This document shows positions 26,718 through 36,655 of a stretch of 64,000 bases of DNA, piece by piece. Location: the NCBI RefSeq assembly GCF_018100985.1, contig NZ_JAGJEI010000011.1:62001-126000 (forward strand), read 5' to 3'. This stretch comes from Pseudoalteromonas sp. MMG007. GTDB taxonomy: Bacteria > Pseudomonadota > Gammaproteobacteria > Enterobacterales > Alteromonadaceae. Below the pieces are notes generated by a model. That model was not told the origin of the DNA and ran no database searches. It saw only the letters and a list, made by a program, of their open reading frames with translations. Position 1 is the stretch's first letter; the number at the start of each line of letters is the position of its first letter. The translations under genes were made by a program, and so were the position numbers.

Positions 26718-27788
26718 ATGATTGATAACAAAAATTTTAGCCCTGAGCTACTCGACGCTATTTGGCAAAACCAAACAACAGCTATCATGCTTCTTGATAA
26801 AAAGTTTAAGGTTGTTTATGCCAATACAAGTACCAGCGAGCTACTTGGGCTTGGTAATAAACGCTTACTAGATCAACCTTTTGATAGCCTTTTTAATTAC
26901 CATTCAATTGATTTACAACGTATTGAACAATATTCATTAATTGAGGGTTTAGATTGCCAGCAACATAGAGCTGACGTGGTTTTCAGCGATTCTCGTCATG
27001 CCAAGGTTGCTGTAAGTACAAGGCAAATCAAGTTCAACAATACCTTATATATTTTATTTGAATGGCGTCAAACCGATGACGAAATAAAACACGACCAAGC
27101 CTCTAATCAAATGCATCAATATCAAGCTGCTCGTAATTTAATTAGAGGTCTGGCTCACGAAATTAAAAATCCTTTAGGCGGAATTCGCGGAGCGGCGCAG
27201 TTATTGCAGTATGAGGTTGATCAGCAAGAAAGAGATCAATGTGCCGAGCTCATTATTGAGCAAGCAGATAGATTGCGCGAATTAGTAGATAGGCTTTTAG
27301 GGCCAAACCAACTTCCGCAGAAATCTTACGGCAACATACATCAATCGCTTGAGTCGGTTGTTAAGCTCAGTACGTTAGACAATTGCTCTAACATTAGTTT
27401 GGTTAAAGATTACGACCCGAGCATTCCTGATGTATTCATTGATCAAGGTAAAATACAACAAGTTGTATTAAACATTGTTCGTAATGCTCAACAGGCGCTT
27501 GTAGATGGCGGTGAAATAAAAATAAAAACCCGCATTAATCATCAACATCGTCGCCCTGGTAAAGCACCTAAAAAAGCCTTGATGATCCAAATATCTGATA
27601 ACGGACCAGGCATTGATCCTAGTGTACGTGAAACGCTCTTCTACCCTATGATCACCAACAAAGAAGGTGGATCGGGTTTAGGGCTCTCAATAGCGCAAAC
27701 ACTCATAGATCAGCATGATGGCTATATTGAATGTGATAGCTGGCCTGGCCATACTGAATTTAATATCTATCTGCCTTTTGCAGATTAA
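26718..27788 (+). CDS. glnL: Nitrogen regulation sensor histidine kinase NtrB
   Basis: 356 residues, cytoplasmic. An N-terminal PAS domain (about 10-80) precedes the HisKA region with H147 in G-L-A-H-E-I-K-N-P-L, followed by the ATPase domain: N box in N-I-V-R-N-A-Q-Q-A, G1 in D-N-G-P-G-I-D and G2 in G-S-G-L-G-L-S. It phosphorylates or dephosphorylates NtrC under PII control. The ribosome binding site is weak and overlaps an NtrC box. The ntrC start follows 14 nt after the stop, with its own good ribosome binding site. Confidence 0.96.
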   Translation: MIDNKNFSPELLDAIWQNQTTAIMLLDKKFKVVYANTSTSELLGLGNKRLLDQPFDSLFNYHSIDLQRIEQYSLIEGLDCQQHRADVVFSDSRHAKVAVSTRQIKFNNTLYILFEWRQTDDEIKHDQASNQMHQYQAARNLIRGLAHEIKNPLGGIRGAAQLLQYEVDQQERDQCAELIIEQADRLRELVDRLLGPNQLPQKSYGNIHQSLESVVKLSTLDNCSNISLVKDYDPSIPDVFIDQGKIQQVVLNIVRNAQQALVDGGEIKIKTRINHQHRRPGKAPKKALMIQISDNGPGIDPSVRETLFYPMITNKEGGSGLGLSIAQTLIDQHDGYIECDSWPGHTEFNIYLPFAD

Positions 27789-27802
27789 TGTTTGGAGTTT
27801 TC

Positions 27803-29188
27803 ATGAAAACAGTTTGGCTTGTAGATGATGATGCATCAATTCGATTTGTACTCGAAAAAGCACTTACCCGCTCAGGGTTTACCACGGAAAGCTTTGCTAA
27901 TGCGCAAGATGTATTGAGCGCATTAAAGTTTAGCCAACCAACTGTTTTAGTATCTGACGTTAGAATGCCAGGCATGGATGGTATGGCATTGCTTGAACTT
28001 ATTGCAGAGCAAAATCCTGGGTTGCCGGTTATTATAATGACCGCCCATTCAGATTTAGACTCAGCAGTTAATGCGTTTCAAAAAGGTGCATTTGAATACC
28101 TAGCAAAACCATTTGATTTAAACGAAGCCGTAGCTTTGGTAGAAAGTGCATGCAGAGCAAACTCCACTAAAAAAACAAAACGTAAGCAAGCTCCACCTAA
28201 AAGCGCGCACATTATTGGTGAAGCACCTGCTATGCAAGAAGTGTTTAGAGCCATAGGTAAGCTTTCAGCCTCTAGTATGAGTGTGCTTATTAATGGTGAA
28301 TCAGGTACTGGTAAAGAGCTGGTAGCCAGCGCATTGCATAATCACAGTCCGCGTAAAGAAAACCAATTTATTGCTCTTAACATGGCCGCAATTCCAAAAG
28401 AGCTCGTTGAGTCTGAATTATTTGGCCACGAAAAAGGCGCATTTACCGGTGCCGATAGCGTTCGTAAAGGCCGCTTTGAACAAGCAAACGGCGGCACACT
28501 GTTTCTAGATGAAATTGGTGATATGCCACTTGATGTACAAACACGTTTATTGCGCGTACTGGCCGATGGGGAGTTTTATCGTGTTGGCGGTCATCAAAGC
28601 ATAAAAGTAGATGTACGTATTATTGCAGCAACACATCAAAATTTAGAAGACTTAGTAAAACAAGGTAAATTTAGGGATGATTTATTTCATCGCTTAAATG
28701 TAGTTCGCCTACGCTTACCTGCGCTTCGAGAACGTACTGAAGACATTGAGCGCCTTGCACAGCACTTTTTACATAAAAGCGCTAAAGACCTGCAAGTAGA
28801 CAGCAAAATTTTAAGCCCAAAAGCCACTGAACAATTACGTTTATTTAACTGGCCGGGTAATGTTCGTCAATTAGAAAATACATGCCGATGGCTTACTGTT
28901 ATGGCACCGGGAGAGCTTGTAAGTGAGCAAGACTTACCACCTGAAATACTTGATGCTTCACCTACTCAACAAGAAGGTGATTGGCTTGATGCATTTCAAC
29001 AATGGCTTAATCAAGAGCTTAAACAAGGCAAAGAAAACATATGGCCTGATATTCAAGCTCAACTTGAAACTCGCTTAATAAAAACAGCCCTCGCTAATTG
29101 CTCTGGCCATAAACAGGATGCAGCCATAAAAATAGGCTGGGGGCGCAACACGTTGACCCGTAAATTAAAAGAGCGCAATATTAACTAA
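27803..29188 (+). CDS. glnG: Nitrogen regulation response regulator NtrC
   Basis: 461 residues from the ATG at 27803, chosen because GGAG lies 5 nt upstream; an in-frame ATG at 27788 has no such site. The receiver domain has phosphoacceptor D52 in S-D-V-R-M-P. The sigma-54 AAA+ domain shows Walker A G-E-S-G-T-G-K-E (165-172) and G-A-F-T-G-A (212-217), the loop that contacts sigma-54. The C-terminal Fis-type helix-turn-helix ([10 protein letters not shown]) binds the GCACCA-N3-TGGTGC boxes. It activates glnA and probably represses its own transcription. Confidence 0.97.
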   Translation: MKTVWLVDDDASIRFVLEKALTRSGFTTESFANAQDVLSALKFSQPTVLVSDVRMPGMDGMALLELIAEQNPGLPVIIMTAHSDLDSAVNAFQKGAFEYLAKPFDLNEAVALVESACRANSTKKTKRKQAPPKSAHIIGEAPAMQEVFRAIGKLSASSMSVLINGESGTGKELVASALHNHSPRKENQFIALNMAAIPKELVESELFGHEKGAFTGADSVRKGRFEQANGGTLFLDEIGDMPLDVQTRLLRVLADGEFYRVGGHQSIKVDVRIIAATHQNLEDLVKQGKFRDDLFHRLNVVRLRLPALRERTEDIERLAQHFLHKSAKDLQVDSKILSPKATEQLRLFNWPGNVRQLENTCRWLTVMAPGELVSEQDLPPEILDASPTQQEGDWLDAFQQWLNQELKQGKENIWPDIQAQLETRLIKTALANCSGHKQDAAIKIGWGRNTLTRKLKERNIN

Positions 29189-29213
29189 CACTCCTTGTTA
29201 ATTTTGGTTATTA

Positions 29214-29672
29214 ATGAAGTTAATTGAACATATTCCTTTGTTTAAACAAATGGAAATTATAAATAGGCTGCACTTTTTTAAAGATTTCACTCTTGGTGAA
29301 CGCCAAGTGCTTTTAGAATCGTTTGGCCTTTTATATTTAGTTAATCAAAATCAGTTTTTGTTTAAACAGTTCGATAACGATAAACGTTTATATATTGTAT
29401 TAAGTGGTGCGTTATTAGTGTTTAAGCATAACCACTTATTAGAGCTAGGTACTATTGAGCCGGGTGAGTTTATAGGTGAAGGGGCTTTTATTAATAACCG
29501 AGAGCGTAGCACCAGCGCTCGCGCTAAAACCGACACCATAGTACTTGCCATTACCCCAGAGGCACTTACTCGCTTGCCTAATGTAATACGCGAAAAAATT
29601 AAAGACCGAATTATTGAAGGTATGAGCCTGCGCATTGCTAAACTTAGTGAACACATAGAAACTCACGGTTAG
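29214..29672 (+). CDS. Cyclic nucleotide-binding domain protein
   Basis: 152 residues forming one Crp-type cNMP-binding domain: L-F-K-Q and L-G-E-R in the N-terminal helices, then Y-I-V-L-S-G-A-L-L-V, and the phosphate-binding cassette F-I-G-E-G-A-F-I-N-N-R-E-R-S-T-S-A. No DNA-binding helix-turn-helix follows; the protein ends after the C helix. It may act as a regulatory subunit for a partner protein. It begins 25 nt after ntrC with no terminator seen between, so it may be co-transcribed. Confidence 0.82.
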   Translation: MKLIEHIPLFKQMEIINRLHFFKDFTLGERQVLLESFGLLYLVNQNQFLFKQFDNDKRLYIVLSGALLVFKHNHLLELGTIEPGEFIGEGAFINNRERSTSARAKTDTIVLAITPEALTRLPNVIREKIKDRIIEGMSLRIAKLSEHIETHG

Positions 29673-29673
29673 C

Positions 29674-30605
29674 TCAGTCCATATAAACAGTTGGTAATGA
29701 GCAGCCAAACCAGCTGGGATTATTTACGTGTGCAGTATACGTGTAAGTATCTGAAGGCTTGGCACCAAAGGGGGTATTTACAAGTGGCTGTGAATCGCTA
29801 TATGTCTGGGAATAGGTTTTATAATAAATAACAACATACCCATACAAGTACTCCCAACTGAGCCTCACAACTGCATCACTTGGTAATGTAAATTCAACAT
29901 CTTCATTTGCAAATTTAACCAATAAATCATTATACCTATCGTCGCTGCAATGGGTTGTTCGTAACCGAGGGGGCATAGTGAACGCGTCTTCCCCATCAGC
30001 ATTCTTTAAATAAAAACCGATATTACCATCACCATAAAAGTGATTTGATCGTGTGGTGTAGTTAATTTCGGGTTGATAAACTAGGGCGTGTTGACCTTTC
30101 GTGGTTGAATTTGCAGCAGACTGTTTGGTATTTAAGCAAGGCAGAGCCTATGTAGTGTGGTTGTTCCCCATAAATAGGCGATAACGCAGCATAAAGACCA
30201 AACATGCGCTGCCCAAAGGGTTCTTTCTAGGGACGATTGACTCTTTGTTGCTCGGCTTTTACTTAGCCCACTAAGTTACAAACCTCGCGCCGCAATTAAA
30301 TCGCCCCTAGATTGAACAAATTTCAATCCACAAAGGTCAACACGCCCTGGCTCTTGCATAATAATAGCTAACTGCTCACTCTCTTCTTGGTAAATTTTAT
30401 CGCTTGATAAGAGCAATGTGGCTTCACCAAAATTAGATGGAATTGCCAGCGCTACGTATTCATAAGGAAGGTTTTGTGCGCTGAGCGCAGCATCGAGTTG
30501 ATTACGCTGCTCATCTTGCAAGTTTTCCCTAAATACATACACGGTAGGTTGTTGGCACGCAGCTAATAGTAATGCCAACGCACATATTAAAATTCCATTT
30601 TTCGT
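29674..30605 (-). pseudogene. Lipoprotein gene disrupted by a MITE-like element
   Basis: Two pieces read in the same direction on either side of the element at 30084-30347. The 5' piece encodes a lipoprotein signal (N-G-I-L-I-C-A-L-A-L-L-L-A-A-C) and about 65 further residues ending I-I-M-Q-E-P. The 3' piece resumes with V-Y-Q-P-E-I-N-Y and runs about 135 residues to the stop at 29674. The element adds a foreign tail and a stop to the first piece. GGAG sits 7 nt before an ACG codon (30603-30605) exactly where an ATG would be expected, so the start may be lost as well. Joined, the ancestor would be a lipoprotein of about 220 residues of unknown family. The pieces could be called as two 100-residue genes, which I think is wrong. 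Confidence 0.7.
30084..30347. mobile_element. 264-bp MITE-like element with inverted terminal repeats
   Basis: The left end GGGCGTGTTGACCTTT (30084-30099) recurs inverted at 30332-30347 with all 16 bases identical. Similarity continues, with small gaps, through GTGG-TTGAA-TTTG for about 30 bp. The interior has no open frame able to encode a transposase. No clear target-site duplication is seen: the flanking bases are CTA on one side and TGG on the other. It therefore looks like a non-autonomous derivative of an insertion sequence mobilised in trans. The parent family cannot be named from this copy. Confidence 0.78.
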
Positions 30606-30679
30606 AGTTACACTCCAATATTTACACCTGTAGTCTATTAGGAGGCACTATTAATCGCAATGCACTTAATTAAATAATG

Positions 30680-30979
30680 TCACTGATTGATATGACTGGT
30701 TTGGCTATCTAACCATGCATCAACACTTTGTCGAGTGTATAAAACTTCATTAAACAAACGGTGACGTTCAAATTCAAGCTTTGATTTTCTAAGCGGATCG
30801 CCACTAATTAAACGGCTGTGCGTATCATTAAATTTTGAAATAACTGAAAACCCGCTATCACTAAGTTGTGCCTGTTCCTTTACTAAATTCGCTAGATGCG
30901 ATCTTACGTCGTCAGCAGTTAACATGTCGGAATTATCTAAACCCATCAGCTCTTTTTTCATTGCTAATCTTACGCCCAT
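30680..30979 (-). CDS. Small hypothetical protein
   Basis: 99 residues, soluble and charged, predicted helical, with no motif I recognise. GGAG lies 6 nt before the ATG at 30979 (context GGAGTAGAAAATG), which is good evidence that it is translated. No signal peptide. It stands alone between the disrupted lipoprotein gene and an S4-domain gene on the opposite strand. Confidence 0.68.
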   Translation of the reverse strand: MGVRLAMKKELMGLDNSDMLTADDVRSHLANLVKEQAQLSDSGFSVISKFNDTHSRLISGDPLRKSKLEFERHRLFNEVLYTRQSVDAWLDSQTSHINQ

Positions 30980-31210
30980 TTTCTACTCCGTTTATATGTA
31001 CACATTACACATCAGTTAATCCGCCAGAGTTTTAGCAATTAGCGAGCCATCTATAAAAATCAGTCATTGCAAAGCTTAACCTGCAATTGCTTCAGTTTTC
31101 TTAAAGACAGAGGAAAAGGCTAAAAAGTTTCAACTTGATTAACGACTACCTTCTCAGTTTTGTATTTGCTTTGGTGCAAAATGCTCTACAAGCCTTTATA
31201 CTAGGGGACT

Positions 31211-31618
31211 ATGCGTTACCCCACTGGAACTAACATGAACGAAGAATACATAGAAATTGAATTAGAAGAAGAACCCATAGAGCTTTGTAAATTATTAAAA
31301 GTACTCGATTTAGTTGAAGGTGGCGGCCAAGCAAAAAACCTAATCGCTGAAGGCTACGTGGGTGTTAACCATGAAATTTGTACAATAAAACGGAAAAAAT
31401 TATACAGTGGCGACGTATTAGAATTTGATGGTGAGTTTTTTCAATTATCATTAAGTGAAGATGCAATCCCTGCAGAGCGAGCAGTAGTGCAAAGTACACC
31501 AGAGGCAAAAACCACCCCCCAAAGCACTGCTAATCAACCGGCAAAAAGTAAGCGTAAGCGCACTAAAAAGCCTAAAAGAGATGAAAATACAGGGCGTCGT
31601 CCAATTTCATTTGGCTAG
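31211..31618 (+). CDS. S4-domain RNA-binding protein (YbcJ-like)
   Basis: 135 residues. The S4 core is visible in L-C-K-L-L-K-V-L-D-L-V-E-G-G-G-Q-A-K-N-L-I-A-E-G-Y-V and V-N-H-E-I-C-T-I-K-R-K-K-L, matching the YbcJ/YaaA class of small RNA-binding proteins. A Pro/Lys/Arg-rich tail (K-S-K-R-K-R-T-K-K-P-K-R) probably adds nonspecific RNA affinity. Two starts are possible: 31211 (AGGGG just upstream) or the ATG at 31235, which would begin M-N-E-E-Y. The second fits the family's usual N-terminus slightly better. A terminator follows. Confidence 0.85.
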   Translation: MRYPTGTNMNEEYIEIELEEEPIELCKLLKVLDLVEGGGQAKNLIAEGYVGVNHEICTIKRKKLYSGDVLEFDGEFFQLSLSEDAIPAERAVVQSTPEAKTTPQSTANQPAKSKRKRTKKPKRDENTGRRPISFG

Positions 31619-31645
31619 CCTTCAAGGTTATTCGCAGCCTCTAAA

Positions 31646-31678
31646 CATAAAAGCCAGCTTGTAATGCTGGCTTTTATG
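31646..31678 (+). terminator. Terminator of the S4-domain gene
   Basis: A 13-bp stem, CATAAAAGCCAGC with its exact complement, around a 7-nt loop. The T-tract lies within the 3' arm. Confidence 0.8.
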
Positions 31679-31722
31679 TTCTTTAATTACCTCGTAAATA
31701 ACAATAAAAACAAGGTAATAAC

Positions 31723-32142
31723 ATGTCTACCCCCACTTGGTTAAAATCGCTTGCTTGGGCTGCGCTTATTTGGAACTTATTAGGTGTGTTCGCATTTGCG
31801 ATGCAAGTGATGATGACCCCAGAAATGATAAGTAAACTGCCTACAGATCAACAAGCTGCCTATTCTAATATTCCTCTTTGGTCTACCATTGCTTTTGCTA
31901 TAGCTGTATTTGGAGGCTTACTAGGGTGTATTCTTTTATTGATGAAAAAGGCGCTCGCCATACCCATATTTGCAGTGTCTTTAAGCGCTATTTTGCTACA
32001 GCAATACTATAATTTTGTTGTTATAAATAGCATTGAGCTATTAGGTTTAAGCGCTGTATTTATGCCTATTTTAGTTATTATTATTGCCATAGGCCTGCTT
32101 TATATAAGTATCAAAGGCAAACAACAAAGCTGGTTAGGCTAA
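31723..32142 (+). CDS. Four-helix inner membrane protein, unknown function
   Basis: 139 residues with four hydrophobic segments (about 10-30, 52-72, 78-96 and 108-130). The first loop holds M-M-T-P-E-M-I-S-K-L-P-T-D-Q-Q. I recognise it as a common uncharacterised small membrane protein of marine gammaproteobacteria but know no function. It is a single gene; the following 195 bp carries the acnA promoter region and no gene. Confidence 0.75.
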   Translation: MSTPTWLKSLAWAALIWNLLGVFAFAMQVMMTPEMISKLPTDQQAAYSNIPLWSTIAFAIAVFGGLLGCILLLMKKALAIPIFAVSLSAILLQQYYNFVVINSIELLGLSAVFMPILVIIIAIGLLYISIKGKQQSWLG

Positions 32143-32337
32143 TTAAGATTAAGGCCAATATTATTTGGCCCTTTATCACCCTTGAAAAACTATTCTTCAC
32201 CATTACCTCTATACTTATTGCTGTACAAATTTCGCACTTTTTACCACATTAATTATGCTGGTATGTACTTTGCAATTAAGAAAATAAAAGAGGTCATCTT
32301 TTCAAGGAAATTTACCTAATTACCAAAGGGGCAAAAA

Positions 32338-35079
32338 ATGAATAGTTTCGAAACAGAACATCAACTAACTATTAATGGCGAGCAATATCATATTCACTCA
32401 CTTAAAGGATTAGGCGATAAAGCTAAGCGACTGCCCTTTTCCCTCAAAGTATTACTCGAAAACCTGCTACGCAACGAAGATGGCGTAAATATAAAAGAAC
32501 AAGACATTCAAGCCCTCTTGAACTGGGATTCTAAAGCTAAACCATCATCTGAGGTCGCTTTCACACCAGCACGCGTTGTTATGCAAGATTTTACAGGTGT
32601 ACCAGCCATTGTAGATTTAGCCGCTATGCGTGACGCTATGGAGAAACTAGGTGGCGATCCTGCAAAAATAAATCCACTATCTCCTGCTGAACTTGTAATA
32701 GATCATTCTGTGCAAGTAGATGGCTATGGCGATGATGGCGCATTTGATTTAAATGCAAAGCTAGAATACGAACGTAATAAAGAACGTTATGAGTTTTTAC
32801 GTTGGGGGCAAACAGCATTCGATAACTTAAAAGTGGTGCCACCCGCAACCGGGATTGTTCACCAAGTAAATTTAGAATACCTAGCACGTGTTGTGTTTAA
32901 TGAAGACAGCAAAGGTAAAAAGTTCGCTTACCCAGATACCTTAGTAGGCACCGACTCACACACCACTATGATTAATGGCTTAGGTGTTCTTGGTTGGGGC
33001 GTAGGCGGCATTGAAGCCGAAGCTGCAATGCTTGGCCAACCCATTAGCTTACTCATCCCACAGGTGGTTGGTATGAAGCTAAATGGTCGCCTTCCTGAGG
33101 GAACAACAGCAACCGATTTGGTATTAACAGTGACCGAGATGCTACGTAATCATGGTGTTGTAGGTAAGTTTGTAGAATTTTATGGTGACGGCCTAGCCGA
33201 CCTACCTCTGGCAGATAGAGCAACGATTGCTAATATGGCACCCGAGTACGGCGCCACATGTGGTATTTTCCCTATTGATGATGAAACCATTAATTATTTA
33301 CGCTTAACAAACCGTGATGAAAAACACCTCAAAGTAATTGAAGATTACGCCAAGCACCAAGGTTTATGGCGAAACGATGGCGACGACGCTAATTATACAG
33401 ATACCCTTGAACTTAAACTTGATGATGTCGTGCCAAGCCTTGCTGGGCCTAAACGTCCGCAAGACAGAATAGCATTAGATAAAGCCGGCGATGTTATTGG
33501 CCAGCACTTAAAAGGCTTTCAAGATGAGCGCATGGAGCGCCGCGATAAAAGTGATATAGAGCAAGCTCGCATTGAAAGCGAAGGCCCTGCCACAAACCCA
33601 GATGAGCCAGTTGAAGAAGCGCAGTTTATGGGGGCCGCAAAAGTTAAGTTCAAAGGACAAGAGTTTGAACTTAACGATGGCGCCTGTGTTATCGCTGCCA
33701 TAACAAGCTGTACAAATACCTCAAACCCAAGTGTAATTTTAGCAGCGGGTTTAGTAGCAAGAAAAGCTAAACAACTCGGCATTGATGTAAAACCTTGGGT
33801 TAAAACATCACTTGCTCCGGGCTCTCAAGTTGTAACAGACTACCTGGAAAAAGCTGACTTAATGGATGATCTAGAAGCACTAGGATTCAATTTAGTCGGT
33901 TATGGCTGTACAACCTGTATTGGTAATTCAGGTCCACTAGCAACAGAGATATCAGATGCGATCCAAAAGCATAAGCTGGTTGTAAGCTCAATTTTATCGG
34001 GTAACCGTAACTTTGAAGGGCGAATTCACCAAGATGTCAAAATGAACTTTTTAGCATCACCACCCCTGGTTGTTGCCTATGCAATTGCTGGCCGAACAGA
34101 CATAGATGTATATAACGAACCCCTTGCGCAAGATAAAAACGGTAACGATATTTACCTTAAAAATATCTGGCCAAGTGTAAGTGAAGTAAATAAGTTAGTA
34201 CAAAAAACGGTAACTAAAGAAATGTTTGAAAAAAGCTATGCCAATGTATATGAAGGCGATAGCCGCTGGCAAAAAATTCAAATTCCAAATGGTAAACTTT
34301 ATGATTGGAATGATGAATCAACTTATATCAAAAAAGCCCCATTCTTTGATGGCATGAAAGTAGAACCGCCAGGCGTTCCAACAATTGAAGGTGCACGCTG
34401 TTTAGCTAAATTAGGCGACTCGGTAACTACCGATCATATTTCGCCCGCCGGTGCGATAAAAGCAGAAGCCCCTGCTGGCTTGTACTTGCAAGACAAAGAC
34501 GTAGGAAAAGCGCAGTTTAACTCATACGGCTCACGCCGTGGTAATCACGAAGTGATGATGCGCGGTACATTTGCCAATGTAAGGCTTAAAAACTTGCTTG
34601 CACCGGGTACCGAGGGTGGTGTTACACGCATGCAGCCAGAAAACGAGCTAGCAAGTATTTATGATGCAGCTATGGAGTATCAAAAAAATGAAACACCACT
34701 CATTGTTTTGGCCGGTAAAGAGTACGGTACAGGCTCATCACGTGACTGGGCAGCTAAAGGTTCATTGTTACTTGGTGTAAAAGCAGTTGTCGCACAAAGC
34801 TATGAGCGTATACACCGCTCTAACTTAATTGGCATGGGGGTTTTACCTCTGCAATTTAAAGATGGCGAAAGCTATGAGTCGTTAGGATTAACAGGGCAAG
34901 AGCAATTTGATATTGAAGGCCTTTACGATAAAACTGACGAAGTAAGTGTAATCGCCACTAATGCTGAAGGTAAAAAGGTAAGCTTTAGTGCCGATGTACG
35001 TATTGATACCCCTAAAGAGTGGGATTACTACAAACACGGCGGTATTTTGCAATATGTACTGCGTAACATGCTTGATTAA
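32338..35079 (+). CDS. acnA: Aconitate hydratase A
   Basis: 913 residues (E. coli AcnA 891), the iron-sulfur aconitase related to eukaryotic IRP1. 4Fe-4S ligands are C458 (I-T-S-C-T-N), C524 and C527 (G-C-T-T-C-I-G-N). The catalytic signatures D-S-H-T-T-M (about 204) and G-S-S-R-D-W-A-A-K in domain 4 are present. AcnA is generally the stress-stable isoform, while AcnB carries most TCA flux. It is monocistronic and not part of a prp cluster, which argues against AcnD. Insertions around residue 400 explain the extra length. Confidence 0.95.
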   Translation: MNSFETEHQLTINGEQYHIHSLKGLGDKAKRLPFSLKVLLENLLRNEDGVNIKEQDIQALLNWDSKAKPSSEVAFTPARVVMQDFTGVPAIVDLAAMRDAMEKLGGDPAKINPLSPAELVIDHSVQVDGYGDDGAFDLNAKLEYERNKERYEFLRWGQTAFDNLKVVPPATGIVHQVNLEYLARVVFNEDSKGKKFAYPDTLVGTDSHTTMINGLGVLGWGVGGIEAEAAMLGQPISLLIPQVVGMKLNGRLPEGTTATDLVLTVTEMLRNHGVVGKFVEFYGDGLADLPLADRATIANMAPEYGATCGIFPIDDETINYLRLTNRDEKHLKVIEDYAKHQGLWRNDGDDANYTDTLELKLDDVVPSLAGPKRPQDRIALDKAGDVIGQHLKGFQDERMERRDKSDIEQARIESEGPATNPDEPVEEAQFMGAAKVKFKGQEFELNDGACVIAAITSCTNTSNPSVILAAGLVARKAKQLGIDVKPWVKTSLAPGSQVVTDYLEKADLMDDLEALGFNLVGYGCTTCIGNSGPLATEISDAIQKHKLVVSSILSGNRNFEGRIHQDVKMNFLASPPLVVAYAIAGRTDIDVYNEPLAQDKNGNDIYLKNIWPSVSEVNKLVQKTVTKEMFEKSYANVYEGDSRWQKIQIPNGKLYDWNDESTYIKKAPFFDGMKVEPPGVPTIEGARCLAKLGDSVTTDHISPAGAIKAEAPAGLYLQDKDVGKAQFNSYGSRRGNHEVMMRGTFANVRLKNLLAPGTEGGVTRMQPENELASIYDAAMEYQKNETPLIVLAGKEYGTGSSRDWAAKGSLLLGVKAVVAQSYERIHRSNLIGMGVLPLQFKDGESYESLGLTGQEQFDIEGLYDKTDEVSVIATNAEGKKVSFSADVRIDTPKEWDYYKHGGILQYVLRNMLD

Positions 35080-35102
35080 TACGCGCCTTGACTAATGTAT
35101 TT

Positions 35103-35133
35103 AAAAGCCCAGCTTAGTAATAAGCTGGGCTTT
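35103..35133 (+). terminator. acnA terminator
   Basis: AAAGCCCAGCTTA and TAAGCTGGGCTTT form a 13-bp stem with a 4-nt loop, 23 nt after the stop. Confidence 0.88.
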
Positions 35134-35198
35134 CTATTGGTATAGTGTGTGGCACTAGATCAGTATTGAGTTGTAGCGATTTACCTAGCTCATACTAA

Positions 35199-35744
35199 TT
35201 AAAGCGCACTTAAGTTGTTTATTTCTTTATTACGTTTTTCGAGTTTTTCTTTTACGTTTTCGGCATCATTAAACAACTTTTTTACCGAATTTGGATTTAA
35301 TATTGAGGGCGTTTCAGGGGTTGCTGTCATTTTATTTGTATTAGAGGTAGCGTTTAAAATAGACGTATCTTCAGCAGCAATAACTGTAATATCTTTAGGG
35401 TCTAACTTTACCTCAATACTTGTTACATCTGGATTTGGCGTATCTGAAAAATGCCATTGGCCACTTTCATCTTGCCACTTATAAATTTTACTACTTGATA
35501 TAGTGGAAGGAATGGGTTCGTCTGAAATACTGCTCGCTATTTTATCGCCAGCTTGCTTTACACCTTGCACTGCTTGGTCGAGCGTATCGGTAGAAAGCGT
35601 AACCATTTTCTCTTTAATTTGTAGAGATTTGTTGCTAATTGAAGAAGTAGAAAGCCATGTTTGTCCATCGGGCTTTTTTAAATAAAACAAAGAGATGACA
35701 GCAATAACCATGACTGATATTGCTAGGTAGGTAAAGTATTTCAT
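35199..35744 (-). CDS. DUF4124 domain membrane-anchored protein
   Basis: 181 residues with an N-terminal hydrophobic anchor (residues 5-22) and a mostly periplasmic remainder. The DUF4124 core is I-Y-K-W-Q-D-E-S-G-Q-W-H-F-S-D-T-P-N-P (about 88-106). A C-terminal helical segment rich in Lys, Glu and Asn follows. The function is unknown. It shares its domain with the protein at 26112, but the rest of the two proteins is unrelated. A single gene convergent with acnA. Confidence 0.82.
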   Translation of the reverse strand: MKYFTYLAISVMVIAVISLFYLKKPDGQTWLSTSSISNKSLQIKEKMVTLSTDTLDQAVQGVKQAGDKIASSISDEPIPSTISSSKIYKWQDESGQWHFSDTPNPDVTSIEVKLDPKDITVIAAEDTSILNATSNTNKMTATPETPSILNPNSVKKLFNDAENVKEKLEKRNKEINNLSAL

Positions 35745-35819
35745 AGGCTCCTGCTTTAATTAATCCTTTATCATAATGAGTCTAATAAAAAATTCTTAAA
35801 CAGGCAATTTTTTTGTAAT

Positions 35820-35842
35820 AAAAACGCAGCCTGAGCTGCGCT
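35820..35842 (-). terminator. cysJIH terminator
   Basis: CGCAGC / CTGA / GCTGCG, 32 nt after the cysH stop. On the minus strand it is followed by TTTTT, consistent with termination of cysJIH. Confidence 0.85.
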
Positions 35843-35871
35843 TAAAAATGTACACTTTTTAGTATTAAAGG

Positions 35872-36612
35872 TTAAATACCATCACCATCCATGTGCAAGC
35901 CACATTCACGGTTTAAACCAAAAAAGCGAGTTTCTTCTTCGCTCATACCTGGCTCTAACTTACGTGTTGTATGCACATCTCCCATCGACACATAACCTTG
36001 CTCCCATAACGGATGATAAGGTAAGTCGTGCTTAGTAAGATATTGATACACATCGCGGTTTGACCATTCAATAATCGGGTACACTTTTACTGTACCTCGA
36101 CTTATTTCTACAAACGGTTTATCAGCACGAGTAGATGATTGATCGCGTCGTAAACCGCTAAACCAAGTGCCTGCTTTAATTTCTTTAAGTGCGCGAGTCA
36201 TCGGCTCAACTTTATTAAGTTGGTTGTATTGCTTAATACCGTCTTCACCTTGCTCCCATAGCTTTCCAAATTTAGCTTCTTGCCATGCTGGGCTTAACTG
36301 CGCTCTATACACTTTTAAGTTAAGTGATAGTCGCTCGCTCATTTGCTCAATAAACTGATAGGTTTCAGGAAACAAGTAGCCCGTATCGGTTAAAACAACT
36401 GGTATATCTGGGCGTTGTGAGGTCATTAAATGCAGCATTACCGCTGCTTGAATACCAAAGCTAGATGATAAAAATGCCGTTTCTGGCAAGTTATCAAGCG
36501 CCCATGCAACACGCTCCTCAGCGCTCATATTCGCTAGTAAACCATTAGCATCAGCTAACATAGCCGCTTGGCTTTGTTTATCTAGCTGTAAAATATTTTT
36601 AAATTCACTCAT
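35872..36612 (-). CDS. cysH: Phosphoadenylyl-sulfate reductase
   Basis: Reduces PAPS to sulfite with thioredoxin in assimilatory sulfate reduction. 246 residues from the ATG at 36612; the frame extends to a TTG at 36624, but the ATG gives M-S-E-F-K and fits better. Family motifs are S-S-S-F-G-I-Q in the PP-loop, [10 protein letters not shown] and the catalytic C237 in the C-terminal E-C-G-L-H. Absence of the extra CC pairs of the iron-sulfur APS reductases supports PAPS as substrate. Last gene of cysJIH, the E. coli gene order. Confidence 0.96.
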   Translation of the reverse strand: MSEFKNILQLDKQSQAAMLADANGLLANMSAEERVAWALDNLPETAFLSSSFGIQAAVMLHLMTSQRPDIPVVLTDTGYLFPETYQFIEQMSERLSLNLKVYRAQLSPAWQEAKFGKLWEQGEDGIKQYNQLNKVEPMTRALKEIKAGTWFSGLRRDQSSTRADKPFVEISRGTVKVYPIIEWSNRDVYQYLTKHDLPYHPLWEQGYVSMGDVHTTRKLEPGMSEEETRFFGLNRECGLHMDGDGI

Positions 36613-36655
36613 GGAAAATTCCAAGCCTCACCAGCGCTAAAGCGCTGGTATTTAA

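Noticed and set aside
29674..29976. 100-residue gene on the minus strand as an independent protein
   Set aside because: The reading frame continues upstream of its ATG to the mobile element, and it is better explained as the 3' part of a disrupted lipoprotein gene.
30276..30578. 100-residue lipoprotein gene as an intact gene
   Set aside because: Its last 20 or so codons and its stop lie inside the inserted element, and the natural start position reads ACG.
32338..35079. AcnD (2-methylcitrate dehydratase) instead of AcnA
   Set aside because: There is no prpC/prpB/prpF context and the sequence and length fit AcnA better.
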